This document shows, in pieces, positions 42,810-51,522 of a DNA stretch of 64,000 nt. The position numbers and the translations under genes are program-made. Every line of letters starts with the position of its first letter. Within the stretch, counting starts at the first letter, position 1. Source of the stretch: Marinifilum caeruleilacunae (lineage in GTDB: Bacteria > Bacteroidota > Bacteroidia > Bacteroidales > Marinifilaceae); NCBI RefSeq assembly GCF_013141825.1, contig NZ_RZNH01000008.1, forward strand, positions 1,000 to 64,999. The letters are read 5' to 3'. The notes under the pieces are model-generated. The model saw only the letters and a list, made by a program, of their open reading frames with translations, made no database searches and was not told the origin of the DNA.

Positions 42810-43565
42810 ATGAAAAAAATACTTAGTCTCATCCTTTTGTGTACAATGCTTTGGTCTTGCGCCGAAATGCAAACCGTTTTAGAGCAATACAATCTGGAAC
42901 AATACAAGCCCTTAACCGATAGTGAAGTTTCCAATGGCTTGAAGGAAGCCTTAAGAGTTGGAAGTGTAAATGCAGCCGGCATTCTTTCGGTTGAAGATGG
43001 CTTTTACAAAGATGAATTGGTTAAGATTTTACTCCCTCCTGAAGCACAGCAAATTACCAAAAATATCAGCCTGATTCCGGGAGGAAACGAGCTGGTAGAA
43101 AAGGTGGAAATCAGGTTGAACCGAGCTGCCGAAGATGCAGTGAAAGAAGCAGCTCCTATATTTGCTTCGGCCATAACAGAAATGACCATTGCCGATGCCT
43201 TTGGCATTCTGAAAGGCAATGATGACGCAGCAACACAATATCTTAAAACAAAAACTTCGGACAAGTTAAAAGATTTGTTCATGCCAAAAGTAAAGGCTTC
43301 GCTTGATAAGAAATTACTTGCCAACCTTTCTACCAATGAATCGTGGAATTTACTTACCAGCAATTACAATAAAGTTGCGGGTACTTTCGCAGGAAAACTA
43401 GCTAATTTAGAACCTGTTAATACCCAATTAGACGATTATGTAACTCAAAAAGCATTAGATGCACTATTCTTAAAAGTTGCTGCTGAGGAAAAACAAATCA
43501 GGAAAGATCCATTAAAACGTGTTAGCAATATCCTGAAAAGGGTATTTGGTGAATTAGATAAATAA
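42810..43565 (+). CDS. DUF4197-family lipoprotein
   Basis: The 251-residue protein has a lipoprotein signal peptide (MKKILSLILLCTMLWSC, Cys near 17). The body is the DUF4197 domain: DSEVSNGLKEALRVGSVNAAGILS (about residues 36-59), LPPEAQQITKNISLIPGG (about 73-90), VEIRLNRAAEDAVKEAAPIF, and FGILKGNDDAATQYL. The fold is helix-rich and the function unknown. It ends 2 bp before the next GNAT gene, so they are probably one transcript. Confidence 0.85.
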   Translation: MKKILSLILLCTMLWSCAEMQTVLEQYNLEQYKPLTDSEVSNGLKEALRVGSVNAAGILSVEDGFYKDELVKILLPPEAQQITKNISLIPGGNELVEKVEIRLNRAAEDAVKEAAPIFASAITEMTIADAFGILKGNDDAATQYLKTKTSDKLKDLFMPKVKASLDKKLLANLSTNESWNLLTSNYNKVAGTFAGKLANLEPVNTQLDDYVTQKALDALFLKVAAEEKQIRKDPLKRVSNILKRVFGELDK

Positions 43566-43567
43566 AA

Positions 43568-44119
43568 ATGATACTACATACAGAACGATTACGACTCGAA
43601 AAGTTGGAAATGAAACATGCAGAGTCATTCTATCAATATCGGTCGGATGCTGAAACCAATAAATACCAGGGCTGGATTCCATATGCAATGGAAGATTGCA
43701 AACATTTTATCAAGAATCGCATTGCCAAAGAATTTAACGAAATGGGAACTTGGTTTCAATTTGCTATTCTCTCGCAAGATACAAATGCAATGATAGGTGA
43801 TTTGGGGGTCCATTTTATTGATGGCGACATGCAACAGGTAGAAATTGGATGCACTCTAAACAAACAATATCATTGTAAAGGCTATGCAAGTGAAGCCACA
43901 AAAGCTGTGATCGATTATTTATTTACGAAATTAAAAAAGCATCGAATTACTGCTTCGGTGGATCCTGATAATACCGCTTCGATTAAACTAATGGAGAAAC
44001 TTGGATTTAGAAAAGAAGCTCATTTTAAGCAAAGTATTTTAATGAATGGTGTGTGGGTTGACGATGTAATTTATGCCATTTTGGGCAGCGAATGGATCAC
44101 TAGTCAGCATGAAAATTAG
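43568..44119 (+). CDS. GNAT N-acetyltransferase, RimJ/RimL type
   Basis: The 183-residue protein belongs to the RimJ/RimL-like acetyltransferases. It starts with MILHTERLRLEKLEMKHAESF. The acetyl-CoA loop is QVEIGCTLNKQYHCKGYASEA near residues 92-112, and IKLMEKLGFRKEAHFKQ near 140 is the motif B end. Family members acetylate ribosomal protein N-termini, tRNA-related substrates or antibiotics. The acceptor here is unknown. It begins 2 bp after the DUF4197 gene. Confidence 0.85.
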   Translation: MILHTERLRLEKLEMKHAESFYQYRSDAETNKYQGWIPYAMEDCKHFIKNRIAKEFNEMGTWFQFAILSQDTNAMIGDLGVHFIDGDMQQVEIGCTLNKQYHCKGYASEATKAVIDYLFTKLKKHRITASVDPDNTASIKLMEKLGFRKEAHFKQSILMNGVWVDDVIYAILGSEWITSQHEN

Positions 44120-44168
44120 TAATCAACTCATTATCTAAACATTATAAAAATAGCAATTTCAAGATTTT

Positions 44169-44201
44169 TTGTTTTTAGTCTGATTTTTTTACCTACCTTT
44201 G
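44169..44201 (+). promoter_or_regulatory. cspA-type promoter (TTG-N22-TACCTTTG)
   Basis: TTG at 44169-44171 and TACCTTTG at 44194-44201 are separated by 22 bases. The predicted leader before the ATG at 44359 is about 150 bases, which is usual for cold-shock genes, whose leaders respond to temperature. Confidence 0.55.
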
Positions 44202-44358
44202 GCTCGATATAAAGTCATAGGTCGAAAAATAATCGACTCTTTTAATTTCAATATTATTCTTTACTATTCATTCCATTCCCGGAATTAAATTAACAGGAGT
44301 ATACGGGAGTTATTAAGAACTAAGACTTATTTCAAATTATTATTTTAATTTAATTACA

Positions 44359-44550
44359 ATGGAAGGAACAGTAAAATTCTTTAACGAATCAAAAGGTTTT
44401 GGTTTTATCAAACCAGCTGATCAAGGTGATGATGTTTTCGTACACGTATCAGGTCTTGTAGACGAGATCAGAGAAAACGACAAAGTTGAATACGATGTTG
44501 AAAACGGAAGAAAAGGTTTAAATGCAGTAAATGTAAGAGTGATTGAATAA
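44359..44550 (+). CDS. Cold shock protein, CspA family
   Basis: The 63-residue product is one cold-shock OB-fold domain: EGTVKFFNESKGFGFIKPAD with RNP1 (KGFGFI) at residues 12-17, and RNP2 (VFVHVSGL) at residues 27-34. It binds single-stranded nucleic acids and unwinds RNA structures. It has a long untranslated leader and a strong terminator, so it is a single-gene unit. It faces a second cold-shock-domain gene on the other strand. Confidence 0.95.
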   Translation: MEGTVKFFNESKGFGFIKPADQGDDVFVHVSGLVDEIRENDKVEYDVENGRKGLNAVNVRVIE

Positions 44551-44574
44551 TCGCTACACCTTTATAAGAAACAG

Positions 44575-44602
44575 AAAAGCACCCATAAGGGTGCTTTTTT
44601 AT
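44575..44602 (+). terminator. Terminator of the cold shock gene
   Basis: AAAAGCACCC (44575-44584) pairs with GGGTGCTTTT (44589-44598), loop ATAA, followed by T. It can also stop leftward read-through weakly. Confidence 0.85.
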
Positions 44603-44623
44603 TGTCTAAATTTTATTTGAAAG

Positions 44624-45079
44624 CTACTTTTTTAAAGTAACATTAACGGCATTCATTCCTTTAGGACCACGTTCGGTATCAAATTCCACTTTATCGTTTT
44701 CTTTAATGGTATCAACCAATCCGTTTACGTGAACAAAAATACTTTCTTTGGTTTCAAGATCTTTGATAAAACCATATCCTTTACTCTCATTAAAAAAGCT
44801 GACAATTCCTTGTCTTTTGCCCTCTTCCTCTGCAAAGTCACCACTATTTCTGGCTCCTAATACAATATCTTCGGCTTTAACTTCTTCCTTCTTCTTATCT
44901 GGATCCGGAGGTGTTGAGGTAATGTTTCCGAATTCATCAACATAAGCAATCATGTCATCCAGACTACTTTTTCCACCTGCTTCTTTACGAGCCTCTTTAC
45001 GAGCTTCTTTTTCTTTTCTCTTCTGAAGTTTTCTTTTCTCTTTTTCCTTTTTGTTATACGTCTCTTGCGATCTTCCCAT
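44624..45079 (-). CDS. Cold-shock-domain protein with basic N-terminal extension
   Basis: The 151-residue protein has a charged lysine/glutamate-rich N-terminus (residues 1-36, repeated KEKEKRK/KEARKEA, probably a helix that can bind nucleic acid). A linker (about 37-85) with SLDDMIAYVDEFG precedes a C-terminal cold-shock domain (about 87-151: GIVSFFNESKGYGFIKDL, SIFVHVNGL). I use the ATG at 45079; the one at 45115 adds twelve hydrophobic, unlikely residues. It is convergent with the single-domain cold-shock gene, whose domain it resembles closely (GFGFIKPAD versus GYGFIKDLE). Confidence 0.88.
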   Translation of the reverse strand: MGRSQETYNKKEKEKRKLQKRKEKEARKEARKEAGGKSSLDDMIAYVDEFGNITSTPPDPDKKKEEVKAEDIVLGARNSGDFAEEEGKRQGIVSFFNESKGYGFIKDLETKESIFVHVNGLVDTIKENDKVEFDTERGPKGMNAVNVTLKK

Positions 45080-45340
45080 AAATATTTTAAATGATACATT
45101 AAATGATAAAAACAACCTTAATGAATCGATTCAGAAAATAGTGTGGTCTACTTGGCTCAAGACAGAAAGGTGTTGCAAGGTAAGCATTTATTTGCAGTAG
45201 TCTGTTATTTTATTCGATTGCTTTGACAAAAAGAGCAGAAATATTTGATACTAACCGAATAATACGCTTCTAAAAGTAGAGAAAAACCTTTTTTTTGTTA
45301 ATTTAATCAATCAAATCTATGCCCTGAATCCTATCATTCT

Positions 45341-46648
45341 ATGAACCTTATGTGCGAAAACTACTTTTTAAAACCTATTAATTTTGAACGAATATTAAAA
45401 TTTTCACTAAAAAAGGCAATTGTTTTTTTATTTCTTGTTCTATTCGGCTTTCAAAACATCTCCGCTCAGCAACACTTCACACAAGGAAAACTTGTTAATT
45501 TACAAGGAGATACTATTGCAGGAGAAATCCATTTCCCTTCAGCCTACACCACCGCACAAAATGTATTATTTCGAAAGAATCACGAATCCAAAATTATTCA
45601 ATATTCACCCATACAGATTAAAGCATTTACAATGGGGAATACGAATTATTTTGGTGCTATTGTTGAGAAAGAAATTAGTCCATTAAAAATATCAGATCTG
45701 GATGATCACTCTGCAATTCTATTGAAGCAAGACACTACTTTTTTGGAAGAAATTATATCTGGTGATAAAAGTCTGTATTACTATACCAGTTCTGAAAATA
45801 AAAAGCAATTTTACATTAAAACAGACAATAAATACGAACTTCTTGTCTACAAAAAGTATTTAAAGAATGGCAATGCATTGGAATTCAAAAAATACGTCGG
45901 GCAACTTACACTGTACCTTAAGGATGCCAAAAACATCAGTTCCTACATTCAAAATACAAGCTACAAAAGGGAAGATTTAATCAGGCTTTTTAAAAAGTAC
46001 TATTCTGCTCTTAATAAATCGTTTAAAGCCCCAAAGCAAAGAGAAAAGTTAGCCTTCGAATTTGGAGTTTTGGCTGGTGTTAGCATTAGCGAATTGCGTT
46101 TCGGCAACCCCGAAATTGTACCCTATGTAAGTAATCTTGATTTAGATGATTCCTATAATCTATCCTTAGGATTGTATGCCAACATCATTTTACCCAAAGG
46201 CAGCAAACGGTGGTCTATTTACAACGATTTGCTTTTTATTAAAATGAATTATGAAGGGCAATATTATACCGCAAATTCGGAACACTATTACAGGTATTAC
46301 GACACAAAACTTACCTACAATTATATTAAGCTCACCAATATGCTGAGATATAAAATTCCATTTCAGAAAAATGCTCTTTTTGTGAATGCTGGTATTTCAA
46401 ATGCAATTGCATTTGAAAAAACAAACTCGGCCACAAGTACCCAAAAGCAATACTCCACTGATAAAGTAACTTATGGCGATGCTTTTAGCGATAGAAAACT
46501 TGAACAAGGAATTGCAATTGGGCTTGGTTTCAAAATAAATAAGTTCCATATTGAATGCAGATATGAGAAAACAAATGGAATGGTAGACCTGATAATGCAA
46601 GATTCAAAGGTAAAAAGATTATACCTGCTGTTTGGATACCAATTTTAA
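45341..46648 (+). CDS. Exported protein of unknown function, probable outer-membrane barrel
   Basis: The 435-residue protein has an unusually long N-terminus (about residues 1-42) ending in a hydrophobic signal segment (KAIVFLFLVLFGFQNISAQ). The part near 45-200 resembles Bacteroidota proteins with a GKLVNLQGDTIAGEI start. The C-terminal half (about 235-435) has alternating strands ending in LYLLFGYQF, a terminal Phe typical of outer-membrane barrels. No specific family can be named. An internal ATG would give a shorter signal peptide. The DUF5362-like gene follows 24 bp later. Confidence 0.65.
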   Translation: MNLMCENYFLKPINFERILKFSLKKAIVFLFLVLFGFQNISAQQHFTQGKLVNLQGDTIAGEIHFPSAYTTAQNVLFRKNHESKIIQYSPIQIKAFTMGNTNYFGAIVEKEISPLKISDLDDHSAILLKQDTTFLEEIISGDKSLYYYTSSENKKQFYIKTDNKYELLVYKKYLKNGNALEFKKYVGQLTLYLKDAKNISSYIQNTSYKREDLIRLFKKYYSALNKSFKAPKQREKLAFEFGVLAGVSISELRFGNPEIVPYVSNLDLDDSYNLSLGLYANIILPKGSKRWSIYNDLLFIKMNYEGQYYTANSEHYYRYYDTKLTYNYIKLTNMLRYKIPFQKNALFVNAGISNAIAFEKTNSATSTQKQYSTDKVTYGDAFSDRKLEQGIAIGLGFKINKFHIECRYEKTNGMVDLIMQDSKVKRLYLLFGYQF

Positions 46649-46672
46649 AAACCCCAAAAAAAACCTAAAACA

Positions 46673-47125
46673 ATGCAAGAACACGAAGGAAGAGAAGCAA
46701 AACCAATTGAACTAAATCCACAATCGGTAATTTATTTAAACGACACTCGAAAATGGACCATGTTTTTTTCCATTCTGGGATTTATAATGATAGCCTTACT
46801 CCTTATTGGCGGAATATTTATGGCAAGTATGTTTGGGGCTGTTAGTGGTGGCTCCTTACCATTCCTGGGAAGTGGAATTGCCATTGGTGCATTTTATTTG
46901 TTCCTCGCGGTATTGTACTTTTTTCCCATTTTATACCTCTACAAATTCTCTAAACTTTCGAAAGATGCGATTTATAATGAGGATAGCTCACAGTTGAGCA
47001 TGGCATTTAGATATCTTAAGCTACACTATAAGTTCCTGGGCATATTAAGCATAGTTATCCTGTCCTTATATGTCCTGATATTCTTAATTGCTGCAATAGT
47101 GGGCGGATTTGGTGCCTTAATGTAG
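46673..47125 (+). CDS. DUF5362-like membrane protein
   Basis: The 150-residue protein has a hydrophilic start with LNDTRKWTMFFSILGF near residues 22-37. It has four membrane helices, the last two close to the C-terminus (FLGILSIVILSLYVLIFLIAAIVGGFG). The pattern fits DUF5362, a Bacteroidota family without known function; assignment is by eye. It starts 24 bp after the preceding exported protein. Confidence 0.65.
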   Translation: MQEHEGREAKPIELNPQSVIYLNDTRKWTMFFSILGFIMIALLLIGGIFMASMFGAVSGGSLPFLGSGIAIGAFYLFLAVLYFFPILYLYKFSKLSKDAIYNEDSSQLSMAFRYLKLHYKFLGILSIVILSLYVLIFLIAAIVGGFGALM

Positions 47126-47307
47126 AAAGAAACAATTCTAATAGTTTGAACAACCTTCCAGAATATTTTGGGAGGTTGTTTTTGTTTCATCTCTTCCATT
47201 GCATTTTCATGAGATATTCGAAACCAGTATGGAAGAAAAATTGAAATCCATAAAATAAATGCGATATTGCATTTGTTACAGCTAGTCGAACTTGAAATCA
47301 AAGAACA

Positions 47308-48411
47308 ATCAAAACAACTTCTATTATACCATGCCTGTTTCTTTTGGTCTTGTTTTTCTCTTGTAGTAAAAAAGAATCGAACGATCCCTTATCGAATGAT
47401 GCAAACTTGCTAAATTTAGTTTTAGAAGCCGAAGGCATCAGTTACCAGACTTCTATAAATGAAAACATTGTTATTCCAACAAATCTTTTGCCTTATGGTA
47501 CTCAGCATGTAGAAATCAAAAATATCGAAATTTCGCCAAAAGCCAGCATAAACCGATTTGTTGGTGAAATACTGCAAACCAGCAATAGTCCTATTGCCAT
47601 GGAAGTTAGGGCTGAGGATGGAAACAGCATTAGAACATATCAACTTAGATTGAATATGGAAGAAAATCAAGACTTCAGAAAATTGCTTTTTGAAGAGTCG
47701 ACCGAAAGCAATTGCGACCTGTTTTCAGTAATAAATGCCGATGAGTTCAGGCTCGAAAACAATGCCTGGAATGCCAGTAATCTTCCATCAAACAGCTACT
47801 CGCAATGCATTTATAAATATGATGAGAATGATTTACTACTACTTGGCTGGCAATGGTCATATCCAGATAATGCCTATGGAGTGAATGCTTTCCCTCAGAT
47901 TATTTACGGCTGGAAACCCTGGCAACCCAATTCAAGCACAGAAAAATTGCCTATAAAAATTAGTGAAATCAATAGTTTGAAAGCCAGCTATGAAATAACT
48001 GTAGAACGAAACAGTGGCGATTATAATTTGAGCTTCGATAATTGGATCAATTCATCTGCAAACATTGCTCCTGAAAATATCTTATTTGAATTTATGATTT
48101 GGGAAGATGCTAACAATCTTGTTCCCTTTGGTGACTATATTGAAGATGTAAACACAAGCAATGGCACATATAAGTTTTACATGGGCGAACCAGATTGGGA
48201 ACCCGAAGGATCGAACTGGACTTACCTGGCTTTTCAACGAACAAACCACAGGCAAAGTGGAACCGTTGATATTGATGAATTGCTTCAATATTTAGTTGAA
48301 AAAGAAATCATATCTCAAGACAGCTACCTGGCTTCTATCGAATTCGGAAATGAAGTAGGAAACTCAAAAGGTGAAAGCATCATTAAAAAGTTTGAGCTTG
48401 ATTTAAATTAA
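47308..48411 (+). CDS. Lipoprotein of unknown function with atypical start
   Basis: The frame is open from 47296 and reads KTTSIIPCLFLLVLFFSC, a good lipoprotein signal with lipobox FFSC, but has no ATG, GTG or TTG before its hydrophobic core. The candidate start is ATC at 47308; a TTG at 47344 would leave almost no n-region. The mature part, about 350 residues, has a domain with NLVLEAEGISYQTSINENIVI near 20, and aromatic strands (GYGWKPWQP, GEPDWEPEGSNWTYLAF) in the C-terminal half. Carbohydrate binding is possible. Function unknown. Confidence 0.55.
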   Translation: MKTTSIIPCLFLLVLFFSCSKKESNDPLSNDANLLNLVLEAEGISYQTSINENIVIPTNLLPYGTQHVEIKNIEISPKASINRFVGEILQTSNSPIAMEVRAEDGNSIRTYQLRLNMEENQDFRKLLFEESTESNCDLFSVINADEFRLENNAWNASNLPSNSYSQCIYKYDENDLLLLGWQWSYPDNAYGVNAFPQIIYGWKPWQPNSSTEKLPIKISEINSLKASYEITVERNSGDYNLSFDNWINSSANIAPENILFEFMIWEDANNLVPFGDYIEDVNTSNGTYKFYMGEPDWEPEGSNWTYLAFQRTNHRQSGTVDIDELLQYLVEKEIISQDSYLASIEFGNEVGNSKGESIIKKFELDLN

Positions 48412-48612
48412 AGCTTATACCCTTGCCTCTCAACATTATATTCCCTTTCTCAAGCCTTGAATCTTATTTATAAATCCTGATAGAGAACCGACACCATCAG
48501 TGGTGTTCTTCAAATTAACCCCATTTGTCAGCTTAAATCATATTCTGTAGCTTTACGCACTTTTTATTTTTTAAGAAGTACATTGAAAGCAAGAACAGAT
48601 TAAAATCGCAAC
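48412..48612. other. Intergenic region before the MFS gene
   Basis: About 200 bases without an ORF. A small hairpin ACACCA-TCAG-TGGTGT lies near 48490-48505. TAGCTTTA near 48548 is one base off TAnnTTTG. Confidence 0.35.
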
Positions 48613-49833
48613 ATGCAAATCCAAAAAAAATCAGATATCGAGTTCATCATCATTATGGCATCTTTAATGTCATTGGCTTCTTTATCTATTGATGCTTTGC
48701 TGCCAGGCTTGCCCGAAATTGCCAAAACAATAGGCATAAGCGACCCTAAAAACAACCAGCTTTTGGTTACAATCATATTTTTGGGAATGGGCTTTGGACA
48801 ACTAATCTCGGGACCTTTATCGGATAGCATTGGGCGCAAGAATACAATTTACCTGGGCTTTTCGCTTTTTACTTTTTCAAGTCTGCTTTGCATCTATTCC
48901 ACCAGCATGGAAATGATGATTATAGGTCGATTCATACAAGGAATTGGTTTATCGGCGCCCAGAACTGTAGCCACAGCAATGGTTCGAGATCGATTTGTTG
49001 GTGATTATATGGCTAAAATCATGTCCTTTGTTACGGTTATCTTTATTTTAGCACCAATTATTGCACCATCATTTGGAAAACTGATGCTTTCAAACTTTGG
49101 TTGGGAATCCATATTTTCAAGTCAGTTGCTGTTCGGGCTTTTTGTAATTATTTGGCTGTGGCAGCGTCAGCCCGAAACGCTTTCTCCTGACAAGAGAAAA
49201 CAAATGAGCCTATCCTTATTCACCAATGGAATAAAAGAATTTGCAAAACATCCTCAATCCCTGACCTTTACATTCATGTCAGGTCTCATTCTATCGGCCT
49301 TCATGGTCTATTTAAGTTCGAGTCAGCAAATTTTTCAGGAACAATACGGACTGGTAGAGGAATTTCCATTCATTTTCTCTGGCATAGCCATAGTTATCGG
49401 ATTATCAACCTTTTTAAATGGAAGCCTGGTGGTTAAGTTTGGAATGTTAAAACTAGCCACAAATTTTACTATTTTGCTTTGTTGCATTTCCTTAACTTAT
49501 GTCATTCTATTTTTTGGAGAACCCAATCCAAATTTTGGAATCCTTTTGCTGTTTTTTGTGTTAATGCTTTTTTGCATCGGGTTTATTTTTGGAAATATTA
49601 ATGCCCTAGCCATGCAACCAATGGGCCATATTGCAGGCATTGGAGCGGCATTATTTGGTTTTATAGGTACAGTTTTGGCTGTGCCAATTGCCACCTTTAT
49701 TGGTCGATTTATCGATACAACGGCCTTGCCCCTTTTTGCGGGTTTTGCAATTTGCAGTGGCACTTCCTTGCTATTAATTTATTACTATAAATTAGTGCTT
49801 AAAAAAGCGAGCTTAAAACAGTCAACCTCCTAA
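48613..49833 (+). CDS. Bcr/CflA-family MFS drug efflux transporter
   Basis: The 406-residue protein has twelve membrane helices and is a drug:H+ antiporter of the DHA1 Bcr/CflA group. ASLMSLASLSIDALLPGLPEI lies at residues 16-36 (the family's early motif with D28). GMGFGQLISGPLSDSIGRKN near 58 is motif A, and GRFIQGIGLSAPRTVATAMVRD near 100-121. Bcr exports bicyclomycin and dipeptides in E. coli; the substrate here is unknown. It is convergent with the AraC regulator, with a 36-bp gap. Confidence 0.88.
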   Translation: MQIQKKSDIEFIIIMASLMSLASLSIDALLPGLPEIAKTIGISDPKNNQLLVTIIFLGMGFGQLISGPLSDSIGRKNTIYLGFSLFTFSSLLCIYSTSMEMMIIGRFIQGIGLSAPRTVATAMVRDRFVGDYMAKIMSFVTVIFILAPIIAPSFGKLMLSNFGWESIFSSQLLFGLFVIIWLWQRQPETLSPDKRKQMSLSLFTNGIKEFAKHPQSLTFTFMSGLILSAFMVYLSSSQQIFQEQYGLVEEFPFIFSGIAIVIGLSTFLNGSLVVKFGMLKLATNFTILLCCISLTYVILFFGEPNPNFGILLLFFVLMLFCIGFIFGNINALAMQPMGHIAGIGAALFGFIGTVLAVPIATFIGRFIDTTALPLFAGFAICSGTSLLLIYYYKLVLKKASLKQSTS

Positions 49834-49869
49834 TTTATTTCAAAAAAAATTGCTTAGACTGATATTTCT

Positions 49870-50739
49870 CTAAAGCTGTTTCGCATTATTTTTCTTTCGA
49901 AAAGCATCGGCAGTTAGAGAGGTATGCTTCTTAAAAAATCTCATAAAATAGGATTTATCGGCAAAACCTAATTCGTAAGCAATTTCGGAGATGGTATTGT
50001 TGGTGAACAAAAGCAAGCGTTTGGCCTCTATAAGGGTTCTTTCGTGAATCAGATTAAGAACCGTTTTATTCAATCCTTTCTTACACAAGCTATTCAGATG
50101 TTTTGCCGAAATGTGCATTAAATCGGCATACTCAGTCAATTGCTTATATTCTTTATAATGCTTATCGATTAATGCTTCCAATTTTCTTAACTGATAGCTT
50201 AAATGATTTGGCGCTTCAAGCTTTAATGCCGGCTCATAAATCCTTCTTACACGAATCAGCAATACCTCCAGCAAAGCTCGTAGTATTTTATCTCTTCCCT
50301 TTTTTTCCATCTTACTTTCAACATACATTTCGTCTAGCGTTTGCTGAATTTTATGATTGCTCCCCTCTACATAAACATAGGGCCGATTACTAATAGAATG
50401 GAAAAATGGGTAATCGAGAAGTCTCTGAATATTGCTGTCGAGCAAGATGAAATCTGAAGTAAAAGTGAGCACATAAGCCTCTGCACTATGGTTTAACTGA
50501 ATGGAATGAACCTGTCCGGGAGAAATAAAGAAAATGGAGTTCGGACGAATGTCATAAGTTTTAAAGTCGATATTGTGCCTTCCTGTTCCATTTTTTACAA
50601 AAAGGATATGATAATAATCGTGACGATGCGCCTCTACCTTCACACCATCCTTGTTGGAGGATAGTAGCTCCATCTCAAAACGCGACATTGGTTTTCCGTC
50701 TCTTGAATTGCCTAAAGTACGCACCGGTAATTGATTCAT
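49870..50739 (-). CDS. AraC-family transcriptional regulator
   Basis: The 289-residue protein has an N-terminal cupin-like sensor domain (about residues 30-130, with HRHDYYHILFVKNGTGRHNI and FFISPGQVHSIQL). A C-terminal double helix-turn-helix domain (about 185-285) includes NTISEIAYELGFADKSYFMRFFKKHTSLTADAFRK. AraC-type activators bind tandem direct repeats. It lies 22 bp after the methyltransferase on the same strand, so the pair may be one operon. Repeats with 21-bp spacing lie upstream of that operon (51436-51467). Confidence 0.9.
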   Translation of the reverse strand: MNQLPVRTLGNSRDGKPMSRFEMELLSSNKDGVKVEAHRHDYYHILFVKNGTGRHNIDFKTYDIRPNSIFFISPGQVHSIQLNHSAEAYVLTFTSDFILLDSNIQRLLDYPFFHSISNRPYVYVEGSNHKIQQTLDEMYVESKMEKKGRDKILRALLEVLLIRVRRIYEPALKLEAPNHLSYQLRKLEALIDKHYKEYKQLTEYADLMHISAKHLNSLCKKGLNKTVLNLIHERTLIEAKRLLLFTNNTISEIAYELGFADKSYFMRFFKKHTSLTADAFRKKNNAKQL

Positions 50740-50761
50740 ATCCTTTTTGTTTCCGCTTGCA

Positions 50762-51376
50762 TTAATCTTTTTTCCTACCGATAAATCGAATCAGTGAACT
50801 TTCACCTACGTGTCCGAATCCTTCGTTTAGGTGAACCAATTCCTTTTTAAGCTCGATAATTTCATAATTGTCAAAATCACGCTCAATTTCCTCTATCGAA
50901 TACATGTATTTTTCATCCGAAGGTCCACCAGCTTCGGGGTGCAATTTATTAATCTCCCGATGCTCCTTACTAAAAGCCTCGAAAATAATATGCCCACCAG
51001 GTTTCAAGTAAGAATCGAGTCTTTTATGCATGCTGCTTTTAATCTTTGGATCAAAATGCACAAAGGTCATGCAAATGGCATCAAATTCTTCCTCCTGGTA
51101 AGCTTCCTCCAGGAAACTTGCTAGCTTATAATCGATCCTTACATTTTTTGAACGAGCCAATTCATCTGCTCTTTCTTTTCCTTTCGAACTAAAATCAAAA
51201 GCCGATACATCCCACCCCAACTGGGCTGCGAAAACCGAATTTCGCCCTTCTCCTTCAGCCGGGAATAGTATCTTCCCTGTTTTAAACTGTGGCAGTTTTT
51301 CTTTTACAAAAAGGTTAGGTTCTTCACCATAGGCAAATTGATCCTGACTGTATCTTTCGTCCCAAAATTCTTTCAT
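50762..51376 (-). CDS. Class I SAM methyltransferase, TehB-like
   Basis: The 204-residue protein starts with MKEFWDERYSQDQFAYGEEPN, typical of TehB/thiopurine-like methyltransferases that act on small molecules such as tellurite or thiols. Motif I is KILFPAEGEGRNSVFAAQLG near residues 35-54, where Glu-Gly-Glu-Gly replaces the usual DxGxG, as in many members. Motif IV is FDAICMTFVHFDP near 97-109. It is the first gene of a probable operon with the AraC regulator, and its promoter has candidate activator repeats. Confidence 0.83.
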   Translation of the reverse strand: MKEFWDERYSQDQFAYGEEPNLFVKEKLPQFKTGKILFPAEGEGRNSVFAAQLGWDVSAFDFSSKGKERADELARSKNVRIDYKLASFLEEAYQEEEFDAICMTFVHFDPKIKSSMHKRLDSYLKPGGHIIFEAFSKEHREINKLHPEAGGPSDEKYMYSIEEIERDFDNYEIIELKKELVHLNEGFGHVGESSLIRFIGRKKD

Positions 51377-51401
51377 GCTTGTTAATTTAAAAATATAATG
51401 G

Positions 51402-51467
51402 CAAATCTACATGCTATTCGAATTGATTTTGGTTTACAAATGGAAGTTTGAGGTGCACAAATGGAAG
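51402..51467 (-). promoter_or_regulatory. Promoter with 21-bp-spaced direct repeats, candidate AraC operator
   Basis: On the minus strand TAGATTTG (complement of 51402-51409) is a -7 box, about 25 bases before the methyltransferase ATG. Upstream lie two copies of CTTCCATTTGT (complements of 51436-51446 and 51457-51467), 21 bases apart, centred near -46 and -67. No -33 TTG is found, as expected for an activator-dependent promoter. Confidence 0.5.
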
Positions 51468-51522
51468 CTTCGCACAAGCTAAAAGAAGGATTGCCCTTTA
51501 TCAGGACAATCCTATTAACAAT

